From NCBI RefSeq assembly GCF_006715085.1, contig NZ_VFMM01000001.1:1240001-1304000 (forward strand): a DNA stretch of 64,000 nucleotides, given 5' to 3'. The notes under the pieces were generated by a model, which was given only the letters and a program-made list of their open reading frames with translations, ran no database searches and was not told the DNA's origin. Position 1 is the stretch's first letter. Each line of letters begins with the position of its first letter. Positions 17,129 through 25,898 of the stretch are shown here, in pieces. This DNA comes from Kribbella jejuensis (GTDB taxonomy: Bacteria; Actinomycetota; Actinomycetes; Propionibacteriales; Kribbellaceae). Position numbers and translations under genes: made by a program.

Positions 17129-18532
17129 CTACTGGCCGGTGCTCTGGGTCGTCGTCTTGTCCTTGCCGCCGACGATTCCCTCGACCGCCTGGTCGTAGTT
17201 CTTCGCGGCGTCGTCCGGCGAGGACTGCCCGGTCATCACCGATTCCATCGCGGTGATGATCTCGTTCGACACCTTCGGGTACTCCGGCAGCGCCGGCCGG
17301 TACACGGTCACCGACACCAGGTCGGTGAAGAACTGCGTGCTCGCCGAGGAGGACTTGTACGCCGCGTCCGCCGCCACGTCCTTGCGGACGGCGATCTGCG
17401 CGCCGTCGGTGGCGTACTTCGCCGCGTTCTTCTGCGTCTGCAGGGTCTTGATGAAGTCCCAAGCCGCGTCGGGGTTCTTCGACTTGGCCGGGATCGCCCA
17501 GGTCCAGCCGCCGGAGAGGCTGACCTTGCCCTTGCCGCCGCCGTCCTGCGTCGGCATCGCAGTCTGGCCGAGCACGGTGCTCCACTGCGGCCACGGCTTG
17601 GCGCCGGACTTCAGCCAGTTGCCGTAGATCCAGGAACCGTCGAGGTCGATCGCGAGCTTCTGCTGCGGCAGCAGTTCGGTGCCGACCTTGCTGCCCATGT
17701 TCGGGCTCAGCGCGTCCTTCGGTGACGGGGCCAGGCCCTCGGAGAAGACGGTCTTGACGAAGTTCAGCGAGTCCTTGAAGCCCTGGCTGCCGACGACCCA
17801 CTTCTTCTGGTCGTAGTTGTACAGCGTGTCCTTCGTGCCGTACAGCAGCATCTCGAAGCCCTGCATGGCCGAGGCTTCACCCATCGGCTTGCCGGAGTAC
17901 ATGTTGAACGGGATGACGCCGGGCACCTTCTGCTTGATCGTGCGGGCCGCACTCAGTACGTCGTCCCACGTCTTCGGGTGCCAGTCGGCCGGCAGACCGG
18001 CCTTTTGGAAGATCTGCTTGTTGTACCAGAGCGCCCGGGTGTCGGTGCCGTCCGGAATGCCGTACGTCTTGCCGTCCTGACCACGCGCCGCACCCTTGGC
18101 GGTGTCCTCGAACTGGCTCCACTGGTCCCAGTTCTTGATGTAGTCGTCGAGCGGCCTCAGGTACCCCGCGGTGATGTCGGAGTTGATCAGGAACGTGTCC
18201 TCATAGACGATGTCCGGCGCGGTGTTCGGCGACCGCATCATCAACTGGATCTTGGTGTAGTAGTCGTTCTCGCTGGCGACGACCGGAACGATCTCGACCT
18301 GGGAGCCGGGGTGCGCGGCCTCGTACTCGGACTTCACGCCGGTGAGGAAGTTCTTCATCACCACGCCCGGACCCCACTGCTGATACGCGATCTTGATGTG
18401 CGCGGGACCGGAGCTCTGCGAGCTACCTGCCTCCGGCTGCTTGGTCGTCGAGCCCTGGCTACAGGCCGACACCGCCAGCAGCAGTGCGGCACCCAGTGCG
18501 GCCGCTGCTTGGAAACGTTTCCTCTTCACCAT
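17129..18532 (-). CDS. Sugar ABC transporter substrate-binding lipoprotein
   Basis: An extracellular solute-binding protein (family 1) of 467 residues. The N-terminus MVKRKRFQAAAALGAALLLA is a lipoprotein signal ending in AVSAC, so Cys would be lipidated. The mature part shows the family's IKIAYQQWGPG start, APDIVYEDTF and a C-terminal NPDAAWDFIKTL segment. ATG 18532 was chosen over an earlier in-frame ATG because it starts the signal peptide and has GAAGGTGG upstream. LacI-type palindromes flank the likely promoter, so sugar induction is expected. Confidence 0.92.
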   Translation of the reverse strand: MVKRKRFQAAAALGAALLLAVSACSQGSTTKQPEAGSSQSSGPAHIKIAYQQWGPGVVMKNFLTGVKSEYEAAHPGSQVEIVPVVASENDYYTKIQLMMRSPNTAPDIVYEDTFLINSDITAGYLRPLDDYIKNWDQWSQFEDTAKGAARGQDGKTYGIPDGTDTRALWYNKQIFQKAGLPADWHPKTWDDVLSAARTIKQKVPGVIPFNMYSGKPMGEASAMQGFEMLLYGTKDTLYNYDQKKWVVGSQGFKDSLNFVKTVFSEGLAPSPKDALSPNMGSKVGTELLPQQKLAIDLDGSWIYGNWLKSGAKPWPQWSTVLGQTAMPTQDGGGKGKVSLSGGWTWAIPAKSKNPDAAWDFIKTLQTQKNAAKYATDGAQIAVRKDVAADAAYKSSSASTQFFTDLVSVTVYRPALPEYPKVSNEIITAMESVMTGQSSPDDAAKNYDQAVEGIVGGKDKTTTQSTGQ

Positions 18533-18548
18533 CACGTCCACCTTCGGG

Positions 18549-18650
18549 CAATCGTTGTCATCCCGGTACCACCACCCAAACCCTGCGGGCTTTCCCGTGA
18601 CCGTAGGAGCCCTCGGCAAGCGAAGTCAATGCTTGACAGACAACGTTGTC
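18549..18650 (-). promoter_or_regulatory. Promoter and LacI-type operators of the orphan sugar transporter
   Basis: A perfect 12-bp palindrome GACAACGTTGTC lies at 18639-18650 and a diverged copy, GACAACGATTGC on the minus strand, at 18548-18559. Between them, on the minus strand, TTGACT (18624-18629) and TACGGT with an 18-bp spacer form a plausible promoter. Paired operators flanking the promoter fit looping repression by a LacI/GalR regulator, which is not encoded next to this operon. Confidence 0.6.
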
Positions 18651-18722
18651 GCCCCAGTTGCACACTGACGCGGCGACCGGCACGTAACGATCCGGTCACC
18701 GCGTTGTCATACCCCTACTTTG

Positions 18723-19709
18723 TCAGGCCGCGAGCGCTGACGCCTCGTGGCGCGCATGGACGGCGCGTCCCCGGCCGCGGAGTGCGCCGAGGCCGCAGAG
18801 AAGTACGCCGGCGACCAGCCAGCAGGCGAGTACGAGGAGTGGCCGGCCGGCTCCGTTGCCGTCGAAGAAGCTCACCGAACGTAGCGCAGTACCCGCTGCT
18901 CCAGGCGGCAGGAACTGCCCGAACGTGCCCCAGCCGCTCGGCAGCATCTCGGGCGCGCTGGTCATCCCGGACAACGGGTTGCCGAGCAGCATCATCACGG
19001 CGCCGCCGAAGGCGAGCCCCGCCGTACCGATCAACCACTCCAGGCCCAGCAGCGTCATGCTGATCGCCCCGATCGACATCGCGATCACGCCCGCGTTGCC
19101 CAGGTAGCTGCCCTCGAACGAGCCGAGCCAGTACTGCAGCACGGCGGCCAGCGCTAGCCCACCGGTGATCGCGAACGCGAGTGCCCCGATCATCCGCTTC
19201 GCCCCGGACCGAACCAGCTGGGTCAGCGCCCCGGCGGCGATGATCCCGCCGAGAACGAGCGGCAGCGCACCGGCAGCCAGGCCTGCTCCGCGCGGATCGT
19301 CCTTGGGCAGCGGGACGATGTCGGTGACCTTCGCCGCGCCGTCCGGGTGCATCCGGCCCGCGAGCTGCGTGAGGATCTGCGCGACCGCGGGCCCACCGGC
19401 CGACGCGGTCAGTACCTCGGGTTGCCCCGTGTCGAGCACGATCGCGCCGTACGCGTCCCGGTCCTTGATCCGCTGCACCGCCGCCTGCCGATCCGGTACG
19501 TCGGTGAGCGCGAAGCCGCCCGGAATCGCCTGGTCGAGCGCGGTCTTCACCTGCGTGACGGCCGGCGCCGGGCCGGACACGGCGAGCGGGACGTCCCGCG
19601 GTTCGGAGCGCGCGGACGGCCACGCGAACGCGATCAGGAACACGGTGAGTACGGCGGTCAGCAGCGTGACGACCGCGATCAGGGGCGGCCGGCGCCGTTC
19701 AGTAGCCAT
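18723..19709 (-). CDS. YhgE/ABC-2-like membrane protein
   Basis: A 328-residue protein with one N-terminal helix (LIAVVTLLTAVLTVFLIAFAW), a ~110-residue extracytoplasmic segment, and then about five helices toward the C-terminus. This is the layout of half a YhgE/Pip or ABC-2 type export permease, and no ATPase is adjacent. ATG 19709 is preferred, with GGGAG nine bases upstream. It diverges from a TetR regulator whose operator-like palindromes lie between them, suggesting a TetR-controlled efflux or stress function. Substrate unknown. Confidence 0.7.
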   Translation of the reverse strand: MATERRRPPLIAVVTLLTAVLTVFLIAFAWPSARSEPRDVPLAVSGPAPAVTQVKTALDQAIPGGFALTDVPDRQAAVQRIKDRDAYGAIVLDTGQPEVLTASAGGPAVAQILTQLAGRMHPDGAAKVTDIVPLPKDDPRGAGLAAGALPLVLGGIIAAGALTQLVRSGAKRMIGALAFAITGGLALAAVLQYWLGSFEGSYLGNAGVIAMSIGAISMTLLGLEWLIGTAGLAFGGAVMMLLGNPLSGMTSAPEMLPSGWGTFGQFLPPGAAGTALRSVSFFDGNGAGRPLLVLACWLVAGVLLCGLGALRGRGRAVHARHEASALAA

Positions 19710-19735
19710 CAGCTGGACTCCCTCGAGATCAAAAC

Positions 19736-19811
19736 CGAATGATCGTTCTTTATGATTCCGAGGGTGGCAACGGGTCGGCGACTTGTCAAGAACGGACATT
19801 CGTTTTATGTT
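19736..19811 (+). promoter_or_regulatory. Divergent TetR promoter/operator region (leaderless tetR mRNA)
   Basis: TTGTCA (19783-19788), a 17-bp spacer and TATGTT (19806-19811) form a good promoter that ends six bases before the TetR GTG, so its transcript should be leaderless. Inside the spacer is AACGGACATTCGTT, and near the membrane-protein gene is GAATGATCGTTC. Both are partial palindromes with AACG/CGTT-type arms and are good candidates for TetR operators. Confidence 0.6.
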
Positions 19812-19817
19812 GCGAGC

Positions 19818-20414
19818 GTGCCCAAGGTCACCGAGGAACACCGGCTCGCCCGCCGCGCGCAGATCGTCGCGGCCGCGCGCAGGTGTGTGATCGAGGAGGG
19901 CTTCCACAAGACGACGATGGCGGACGTGATCCGCGAGTCCGGCCTGTCCGCCGGCGCCGTCTACGGGTACTTCAAGAGCAAGGAGGAGATCGTCGGCGCG
20001 ATCGCCGAGGACGCGCTCAGCACGATCGACGAGCTGTTCGGGACGATCCTCGCCACCGACGACCCGCTCACCCCGCTGGCCGCGCTCGAAGCGACCATCG
20101 ACCACGTCGTCGAGATCGCGCAGCGTCCCGGCGGCGACGTCACCCGGGTCGCGGTGCAGGCCTGGGCGGAGGCGCTACGCGACGACTCGATCCGCGACAT
20201 CGCCCGTGGCAAGTACTGCAGGCTCCGCGACCACTTCCTCGAGATCGCGCGCCGCGCCCAGGCCGACGGTACGGTCGACGCCGGCGTCGACCCGGAGGAC
20301 GTCGCGCAGGTCATGTTCAGCATGATCCCCGGCTTCGTGCTGCAGCGGCTGCTGATCGGCGACATCACTCCGGCGACGTACAAGGCCGGACTGCGGGCGC
20401 TGCTGCGGTCCTAG
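19818..20414 (+). CDS. TetR/AcrR-family transcriptional regulator
   Basis: A 198-residue repressor. The N-terminal helix-turn-helix is TTMADVIRESGLSAGAVYGYF in the usual position (about 30-50), preceded by RRAQIVAAARRCVIEEGFHK. The remainder is the helical ligand-binding domain. GTG 19818 is the probable start because it lies six bases after a strong −10; an upstream ATG at 19752 would run through the promoter. It diverges from the YhgE-like membrane gene, its probable target. Confidence 0.9.
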   Translation: MPKVTEEHRLARRAQIVAAARRCVIEEGFHKTTMADVIRESGLSAGAVYGYFKSKEEIVGAIAEDALSTIDELFGTILATDDPLTPLAALEATIDHVVEIAQRPGGDVTRVAVQAWAEALRDDSIRDIARGKYCRLRDHFLEIARRAQADGTVDAGVDPEDVAQVMFSMIPGFVLQRLLIGDITPATYKAGLRALLRS

Positions 20415-20478
20415 GTGGTGGAGTTTCACCCACCCTTTCCGGCGGTCCAGCACCCTCGGCGGGTACGTCGTAGGTCCG

Positions 20479-20484
20479 TAGCGT
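20479..20484 (+). promoter_or_regulatory. Probable −10 box of the MacB-like transporter operon
   Basis: TAGCGT lies 7 bases before the ATG at 20492 and no ribosome-binding site lies between them, suggesting a leaderless transcript. Confidence 0.35.
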
Positions 20485-20491
20485 CAGCGGC

Positions 20492-21274
20492 ATGAGGAAA
20501 CGTGCGCAGGAAACAGCCGACGGGACCGGGTACTCGGTCGTCCTGCAGGATGTACGACGGGTCTACGGCCGGGGCGGAAACGCCGTCATCGCGCTGAACG
20601 GGATCTCGATGAAGTTCGCGCCGGGGACCTTCACCGCGGTGATGGGTCCGTCGGGCTCGGGCAAGAGCACGTTCCTGCACTGCGCCGCGGGGCTGGACCG
20701 GCCGACGTCCGGCAGTGTGCACATCGACGGACAGCCGCTGGCCGGGCTCAGCGAACGCAGGCTGACCGAGCTCCGGCGGGAGCGGATCGGGTTCGTGTTC
20801 CAGTCCTTCAACCTGCTGCCGACGCTGAACGTCTGGCAGAACGTCTGCCTGCCGCAGGAGCTCGACGGCCGCCGCCCGAACAAGGCCGCCGTCCGGCAGG
20901 TCCTGGAGCGGGTGGGGCTCGGCGACCGACACAAGCACCGCCCGGGCGAGCTGTCCGGCGGGCAGCAGCAGCGGGTCGCTATCGCGCGTGCGCTGGTCGC
21001 GCGTCCGGCGGTGATTTTCGCCGACGAGCCGACGGGTGCGCTGGACACGCAGACCGCTGCCGACGTACTGGAGCTGCTCCGCGAGCCGGTGCGTACGCAG
21101 GGGCAGACGGTCGTGATGGTGACGCACGATCCGGTCGCCGCGTCGTACGCGGATCAGGTGGTGTTCCTTGCCGACGGTGTGCTGGCCGGCAGCCTGACCG
21201 CGCCGACCGCCGAACAGGTCGCGGACCGGATGACGCACCTCGGCGCGCGTTCCCTGCAGGCGGTGGCGGGATGA
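20492..21274 (+). CDS. ABC transporter ATP-binding protein (MacB/LolD type)
   Basis: A 260-residue ATPase with Walker A GPSGSGKST, Q-loop FVFQSFNLLP, signature LSGGQQQRVAIARAL, Walker B VIFADEPTGALD and switch His in VMVTHDP. GALDT after the Walker B box is typical of ATPases paired with FtsX-like permeases. The permease gene begins within its stop codon (ATGA). Such pairs export antibiotics, peptides or lipoproteins, or sense them; the substrate is not evident. Confidence 0.95.
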   Translation: MRKRAQETADGTGYSVVLQDVRRVYGRGGNAVIALNGISMKFAPGTFTAVMGPSGSGKSTFLHCAAGLDRPTSGSVHIDGQPLAGLSERRLTELRRERIGFVFQSFNLLPTLNVWQNVCLPQELDGRRPNKAAVRQVLERVGLGDRHKHRPGELSGGQQQRVAIARALVARPAVIFADEPTGALDTQTAADVLELLREPVRTQGQTVVMVTHDPVAASYADQVVFLADGVLAGSLTAPTAEQVADRMTHLGARSLQAVAG

Positions 21275-23742
21275 TGCGCCTCGCCCTTCGCACCTTGCGC
21301 TACCGGAAGAGCGGGTTCCTCGCCACGTTCGTCGCGGTCGTCTTCGGCACCGCGATTGTGATGGCGTGCGGCGGCCTGATGGAGACCGGCATCCGTTCGA
21401 ACGTAGCCCCGCAACGCCTGGCCGCGACCTCGTTGGTCATCACCGGCAACCAGTCCCACCTGCGCCCCGGCGCCGAAGACGCCACTCCCCTCCCCGAACG
21501 AGTCGGCGTCCCCACCACCCTCCTCCCCCACATCCGATCCACCCCAGGAGTTCAATCAGCCGTAGGCGACTACACCTTCACCGCGATCACGAGCGGCGCG
21601 CCGGTGGTTGCCGAGGGCCACAACTGGTCGTCAGCCGTACTCGCCCCATATCACCTCAGTTCTGGGCACGCGCCGCGGTCCGGGCAGGTAGTGGTTCCGT
21701 CCGGGAAAGTAGGACAACACCTCACCTTCCTCATCAACGGCGAACCAAGGACCTACACCGTCAGCGGCATCGCAGCAGGCCCGGCGGGACATGCCTTCTT
21801 CAACGACCGCGACGCAGAACACCTGGTCCAGAACCCGGCACGCTTCGCCGACATCGGCGTACAAGTTGCCCCCGGCACCGACCTCGACAAGCTCAAGAAG
21901 CAACTCGAAACCATCGACAACCTGACCGTCCGCGCCGGCATCGACCGAGGATTGGCTGAGCACCCCGACGCCGAGTCCCACCGCACCGCACTCATCTCGA
22001 TCGCCGGCTCCTTCGGCGGTATCGCCGCCATGACGATGATGTTCGTCGTCACCTCGACGCTCGCCCTCGCTGCGCAGCACCGCGAGCGCGAGTTCGCCCT
22101 GCTCCGCGGCATCGGCACCACGCCCGGCCAGGTACGCCGAATGATCCTCGGCGAAGCCCTCCTCGTCTCACTCCCAGCCGTAGCCCTAGGCGCACTCCCA
22201 GGCTTCTTCCTGGGCCGATTCCTCTTCGACCAACTGGCCTCCCACGGCGTAGCGTCCCCGGTGGTCGAGTTCTACCAAGGCCTCATCCCGTTCGCCGCCG
22301 GCGCCGGCGCAGCAGTACTCGCGGCCATCGGCGCCGCCCTCATCGCCGCCCGCAAGTCCGCGAAGATCCGCCCGGTCGAAGCGCTCGCGGAGGCTTCCCT
22401 GCAGCGCAGGTGGTTCAGCTGGATCCGCCTGTTCTTCGGCCTGGCCGCCCTCGGCGGCGGACTGGCCCTGCTGATCGTCACCGCAACAGTCATGAGCGGC
22501 CCACTAGCCGCAGCCACCGCGGGCCCCTCAGTACTCTGCTGGGCCATAGGTGTAGCCCTGCTAGGCCCGTTCTGGACCAAGCTGGTCCTGGCAATCTGGC
22601 GCTGGCCAGTACAAGCCCTGACGAGAGTCAACGGCCGCCTGGCCATCCGCAACCTCTCCGCACGATCCGTAGCCCTGTCAGCAGCCGTCACGCCAGTCAT
22701 GCTCGCCGTAGGCATCTCCACTGCCAACCTGTACATGCAGACCACGCAGGTACACGCCTCCGCAACAGCATTCACCCGCGATCTCAGAGCAGACGCAGTA
22801 CTGGTCTCGGACGCCGGCCTGTCCGCAAAGCTCCTCGACCAGGTGAGAGCTACTCCTGGTGTGGCGAGCGCCTCGGCGTACGTACGCAGCATGGGCGCGG
22901 TCGACGACCCCCGCAACGCCCCCTTCGACGAGGACGGCGCGCCGGTGGTCGGTGTCGACGCCCAGGGCGCGGACGGTACGGCGCCCGTACGCCTGACCGC
23001 AGGCTCACTCACCGGCCTGTCCGGCCAGACCGTCGCGATCCCGGAAAGCATGGCCGCCAAGACGAACCGGGGCGTCGGCTCCGACATCACCATGACGCTG
23101 GGCGACGGAACCACGGTCAAGCTGAAGGTGGTGGCAACGTTCGCCGCCGACCGCGGCTACGAAACGCTCATGCTCCCCGCCGCTCTCGTCGCTGCGCACA
23201 CAACGGACGGCCTGACCAAACAGATCCTGGTCCGCGCCGCACCGAACGCCGACGTACGCCCGGCCCTCGCCAAACTCGCCGCCGCCAACCCGGGCGTCCA
23301 GGTGGCAGACCGGGACGCGCTGGTCGCCACCAACGTCGAGGACCTGCAAACCCAAGCCTGGGTGAACTACATGCTCGTCGGCATGCTCATCGCCTACACC
23401 GCGGTCTCGGTCGTCAACACCCTGGTGTCGACCACGCTGCGCCGCCGCCGCGAGTTCGCCCTGCAACGCCTGACCGGGTCCACCCGCTTCCAGGTGCTCC
23501 GCATGCTCACCACTGAAAGCACGCTGATCACCCTCACCGGCATCACGCTCGGTACGGCGGTAGCACTCGCCTGTCTCCTCCCGTACTCCGCGAAGGTCTC
23601 CGGCAGCGCCATCCCGACCGGCCCGATCTGGATCTACCTGACAGTCGCCGCCACCGCAGCCGCGCTGACGTTCCTGTCCACCCTCATCCCCGCAACCACC
23701 GCGCTACGCCACCCCGCCACCCAACCGACTCACAGCGACTAG
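21271..23742 (+). CDS. FtsX-like ABC transporter permease (MacB type, duplicated)
   Basis: An 823-residue permease with two FtsX cores. An N-terminal helix and a large extracytoplasmic segment are followed by a first membrane block around residues 255-375 (EREFALLRGIGTTPGQVRRM) and central helices. A second extracytoplasmic segment and a C-terminal block (RRREFALQRLTGSTRFQVLRM) complete it. The RREFALxRxxGxT motif in both halves is the FtsX coupling loop, so one polypeptide can serve an ATPase dimer. It overlaps the ATPase gene by four bases and the convergent FMN-reductase gene by four bases. Confidence 0.93.
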   Translation: MMRLALRTLRYRKSGFLATFVAVVFGTAIVMACGGLMETGIRSNVAPQRLAATSLVITGNQSHLRPGAEDATPLPERVGVPTTLLPHIRSTPGVQSAVGDYTFTAITSGAPVVAEGHNWSSAVLAPYHLSSGHAPRSGQVVVPSGKVGQHLTFLINGEPRTYTVSGIAAGPAGHAFFNDRDAEHLVQNPARFADIGVQVAPGTDLDKLKKQLETIDNLTVRAGIDRGLAEHPDAESHRTALISIAGSFGGIAAMTMMFVVTSTLALAAQHREREFALLRGIGTTPGQVRRMILGEALLVSLPAVALGALPGFFLGRFLFDQLASHGVASPVVEFYQGLIPFAAGAGAAVLAAIGAALIAARKSAKIRPVEALAEASLQRRWFSWIRLFFGLAALGGGLALLIVTATVMSGPLAAATAGPSVLCWAIGVALLGPFWTKLVLAIWRWPVQALTRVNGRLAIRNLSARSVALSAAVTPVMLAVGISTANLYMQTTQVHASATAFTRDLRADAVLVSDAGLSAKLLDQVRATPGVASASAYVRSMGAVDDPRNAPFDEDGAPVVGVDAQGADGTAPVRLTAGSLTGLSGQTVAIPESMAAKTNRGVGSDITMTLGDGTTVKLKVVATFAADRGYETLMLPAALVAAHTTDGLTKQILVRAAPNADVRPALAKLAAANPGVQVADRDALVATNVEDLQTQAWVNYMLVGMLIAYTAVSVVNTLVSTTLRRRREFALQRLTGSTRFQVLRMLTTESTLITLTGITLGTAVALACLLPYSAKVSGSAIPTGPIWIYLTVAATAAALTFLSTLIPATTALRHPATQPTHSD

Positions 23743-24344
23743 TGCGCCGGCGTCGGCTCGGGGGTGGGCTGAAGGGCGATGGTGGTGGCCTGGACGATGG
23801 CGGCGTTCGTCCGGATCCAGGTGGACAGCACCACCTGGAGATCCTCGAGGTCTCGTTCCTCGAGGATCACGCCGGGGACGGGGACGCTGGCGCCCAGCTC
23901 GGCGAGGACCGGGCGGAGATGCTGGTCGGCCAGGAGTTTGTGGCTGGGCGCGGCCGAGACCGTCACCGGGATCACTACGGAGCCGGCCAGCGCGGCGGGA
24001 CGCAGTACATCGAGGAAGCTCTTCAGCAGACCCGTGTAGCTGCCCTTGTAGACCGGGGTCGCAACCACGATCACCGACGCCGACGACACCAGGTCGATCG
24101 CACTCGCCAAAGCCTCGCTGCCCGCCTGATCGCCCTGGAAGATCGCCGGCGCGAACGTCACCAGGTCGATCAGCTCGTCGATGCGGTACGGCGTACCGAG
24201 CTCGGAGGCGAGTAGTTCGGCAACGGAGGCCGCGGCGGCGGCCGTCCGCGAACCCGGGCGCGGATTGCCGACCACGGTGACCACGGACTGTGGCCAGACC
24301 GGCTGGTCCGCTACCACCTGCGACTCGAACGCGACTGACGCCAT
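23739..24344 (-). CDS. NADPH-dependent FMN reductase family protein
   Basis: A 201-residue flavodoxin-like protein. VVGNPRPGSRTAAAA is the FMN phosphate-binding loop, and VIVVATPVYKGSYTGLLKSFLD is the conserved ATPxYxGSxxxxLKxFLD segment of SsuE/MsuE/CE1759-type reductases. These supply reduced FMN to monooxygenases, often for sulfonate use. ATG 24344 has AGGAGATG just upstream and gives the standard N-terminus; a longer in-frame ATG at 24392 has neither. No monooxygenase is adjacent, so the partner is unknown. Confidence 0.88.
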   Translation of the reverse strand: MASVAFESQVVADQPVWPQSVVTVVGNPRPGSRTAAAAASVAELLASELGTPYRIDELIDLVTFAPAIFQGDQAGSEALASAIDLVSSASVIVVATPVYKGSYTGLLKSFLDVLRPAALAGSVVIPVTVSAAPSHKLLADQHLRPVLAELGASVPVPGVILEERDLEDLQVVLSTWIRTNAAIVQATTIALQPTPEPTPAH

Positions 24345-24372
24345 GACCCATCTCCTGAACCCTTGGAAGCAA

Positions 24373-24388
24373 CTACCGTCGAGGGTAG
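24373..24388. promoter_or_regulatory. Palindrome upstream of the FMN-reductase gene
   Basis: CTACC-G-TCGA-G-GGTAG is a 16-bp palindrome broken at one base-pair position. It lies in the 59-base gap between DedA and the FMN-reductase gene. It could be an operator for the reductase or a small termination hairpin for dedA. Confidence 0.35.
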
Positions 24389-24403
24389 TCAAAGTCCAGC
24401 CGC

Positions 24404-25030
24404 TTACTTGACTTTCTCAGAATCCGAACGGAGCTTGACGACGACGAACCAGATGACCGCCGCGACCGCGCCGGCCAGCACGACCTTCTGGAACACCCCG
24501 ACCGACGACTCCACCACGTGCCACCGCTCGCCCAACTGGTAGCCGGCCACGATCAGCAGGCTGTTCCACACCAGGCTGCCGAGGGCGGTCAGCGGGAGGA
24601 AGACCACGATCCGCATCCGCTCCACCCCGGCCGGCACCGAGATCATGCTGCGCACGACCGGTACCAGCCGTCCGATCAGCACCGCCTTCGGACCGTGCCG
24701 GACGAACCACTGCTCGGCCTTGTCCACGTCGCGCAGCTTCACCAGCGGCAGCTTCGCGATGATGGCCCGCGTCCGGTCGCGTCCGAGGACCGCGCCCACG
24801 CCGTACAAAGCGAGCGCTCCCACGACCGAACCGAGCGTCGTGAACAGGATCGCGCTGAGCAGGCCGAGGTCGCCGCGGGCCGCCGCGAATCCGGCCAGCG
24901 GCAGGATCACCTCACTCGGCAACGGCGGGAACAGGTTTTCCAACGCCACCGCGAGCCCCGCGCCCGCCGGGCCGAGATCCTCCATCAACCCGACCGCCCA
25001 TCCGGCAACACCACCACTTGTTGTCGTCAT
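24404..25030 (-). CDS. DedA-family membrane protein
   Basis: A 208-residue integral membrane protein of the DedA/SNARE-associated family, now viewed as polyprenyl-phosphate or phospholipid flippases in several bacteria. Family motifs are ENLFPPLPSEVILPLAGF (the re-entrant acidic segment) and GRLVPVVRSMISVPAGVERM. About five membrane helices are visible. The ATG at 25030 follows TAGGTT in leaderless geometry. It lies upstream of the FMN-reductase gene on the same strand, but functional linkage is doubtful. Confidence 0.9.
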   Translation of the reverse strand: MTTTSGGVAGWAVGLMEDLGPAGAGLAVALENLFPPLPSEVILPLAGFAAARGDLGLLSAILFTTLGSVVGALALYGVGAVLGRDRTRAIIAKLPLVKLRDVDKAEQWFVRHGPKAVLIGRLVPVVRSMISVPAGVERMRIVVFLPLTALGSLVWNSLLIVAGYQLGERWHVVESSVGVFQKVVLAGAVAAVIWFVVVKLRSDSEKVK

Positions 25031-25037
25031 GCCCACG

Positions 25038-25043
25038 AACCTA
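25038..25043 (-). promoter_or_regulatory. Probable −10 box of the dedA-like gene
   Basis: On the minus strand TAGGTT ends seven bases before the ATG at 25030 with no ribosome-binding site between them, the leaderless pattern seen repeatedly in this window. Confidence 0.35.
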
Positions 25044-25146
25044 TTGGCCGGGGACAAGTCACACACTGGAGTCAGCCACCGGCTCGGCCTCGGGCGAACC
25101 ACCGGGGGAAATCCCCCGGCCGGAGACTTGTGCGAGCCTTTTCCTC

Positions 25147-25890
25147 ATGACTGTCGAGCATGCGCCGCGGGTCAGCACCTACCCGAACCGCGAGGAACTC
25201 GGCCGCGCCGCGGCCGCCGAGGCCGCCGCCCGGCTCCGGAAAACGATCGCGGACACCGGTACGGCGCGCGTGCTGCTCGCCGCCGCGCCGAGCCAGACAG
25301 CCACCCTGACCGCGCTCGCAACGGAACCGGACGTCGACTGGAGCAAGGTCGTCCTCTTCCACATGGACGAGTACGTCGGTCTCGGCCCGGACGCGCCGCA
25401 GTCGTTCCGGAACTGGCTGCGCCGTACCTTTCTCGACAAGGTGCCGCTGGCAACGTTCTACCCGCTGGACCCGGACGACGAGAACTACGCCGCGCTGCTC
25501 GGCGACGAACCCTTCGACCTGGTCCTGTTCGGCCTCGGCGTCAACGGCCACCTCGCCTTCAACGACCCACCCGCCGACTTCGGCGATCCGCAGCCCACCA
25601 GACGGGTCGCGCTCGACGAGACGAGCCGCCGCCAGCAGGTCGACGAGGGCAACTTCCCGACGCTGGCCGACGTACCGACCCACGCGATCACCGTCACCAT
25701 CCCCCGCCTCCTGAACGCGCACACCCTGATCGGCTCCGTCCCCGGCACCACCAAACGCCAAGCAGTACACGACACCCTCACCCAGCCGATCAGCCCCAAC
25801 TACCCAGGCACAGCCCTACGCACCCATCCCGACGTACAACTCTTCCTCGACACCGAGTCGAACCCACCCACCCAAGCCACCGGTGATTGA
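25147..25890 (+). CDS. NagB-like 6-phosphogluconolactonase/GlcN-6-P deaminase family protein
   Basis: A 247-residue protein of the NagB/6PGL superfamily. MDEYVGL (Asp74) is retained. The catalytic loop reads GLGVNGHLAFND (about 129-140): the base Asp of classical NagB (NDGH) is Asn133, and the following Glu is Asp140. Actinobacterial NagB-like proteins often have this variant, and whether they are true deaminases is unsettled. The start ATG 25147 follows a pyrimidine-rich stretch without a clear ribosome site. GH18 and GH20 genes elsewhere in the window would yield amino sugars, so a role in GlcN metabolism is possible but inferred. Confidence 0.8.
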   Translation: MTVEHAPRVSTYPNREELGRAAAAEAAARLRKTIADTGTARVLLAAAPSQTATLTALATEPDVDWSKVVLFHMDEYVGLGPDAPQSFRNWLRRTFLDKVPLATFYPLDPDDENYAALLGDEPFDLVLFGLGVNGHLAFNDPPADFGDPQPTRRVALDETSRRQQVDEGNFPTLADVPTHAITVTIPRLLNAHTLIGSVPGTTKRQAVHDTLTQPISPNYPGTALRTHPDVQLFLDTESNPPTQATGD

Positions 25891-25898
25891 CTGGCGTG

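Noticed and set aside
18511..18522. Perfect palindrome GGAAACGTTTCC inside the binding-protein signal sequence
   Set aside because: It encodes normal signal-peptide residues, has no second copy, and differs from the GACAACGTTGTC operators; kept only as a weak curiosity.
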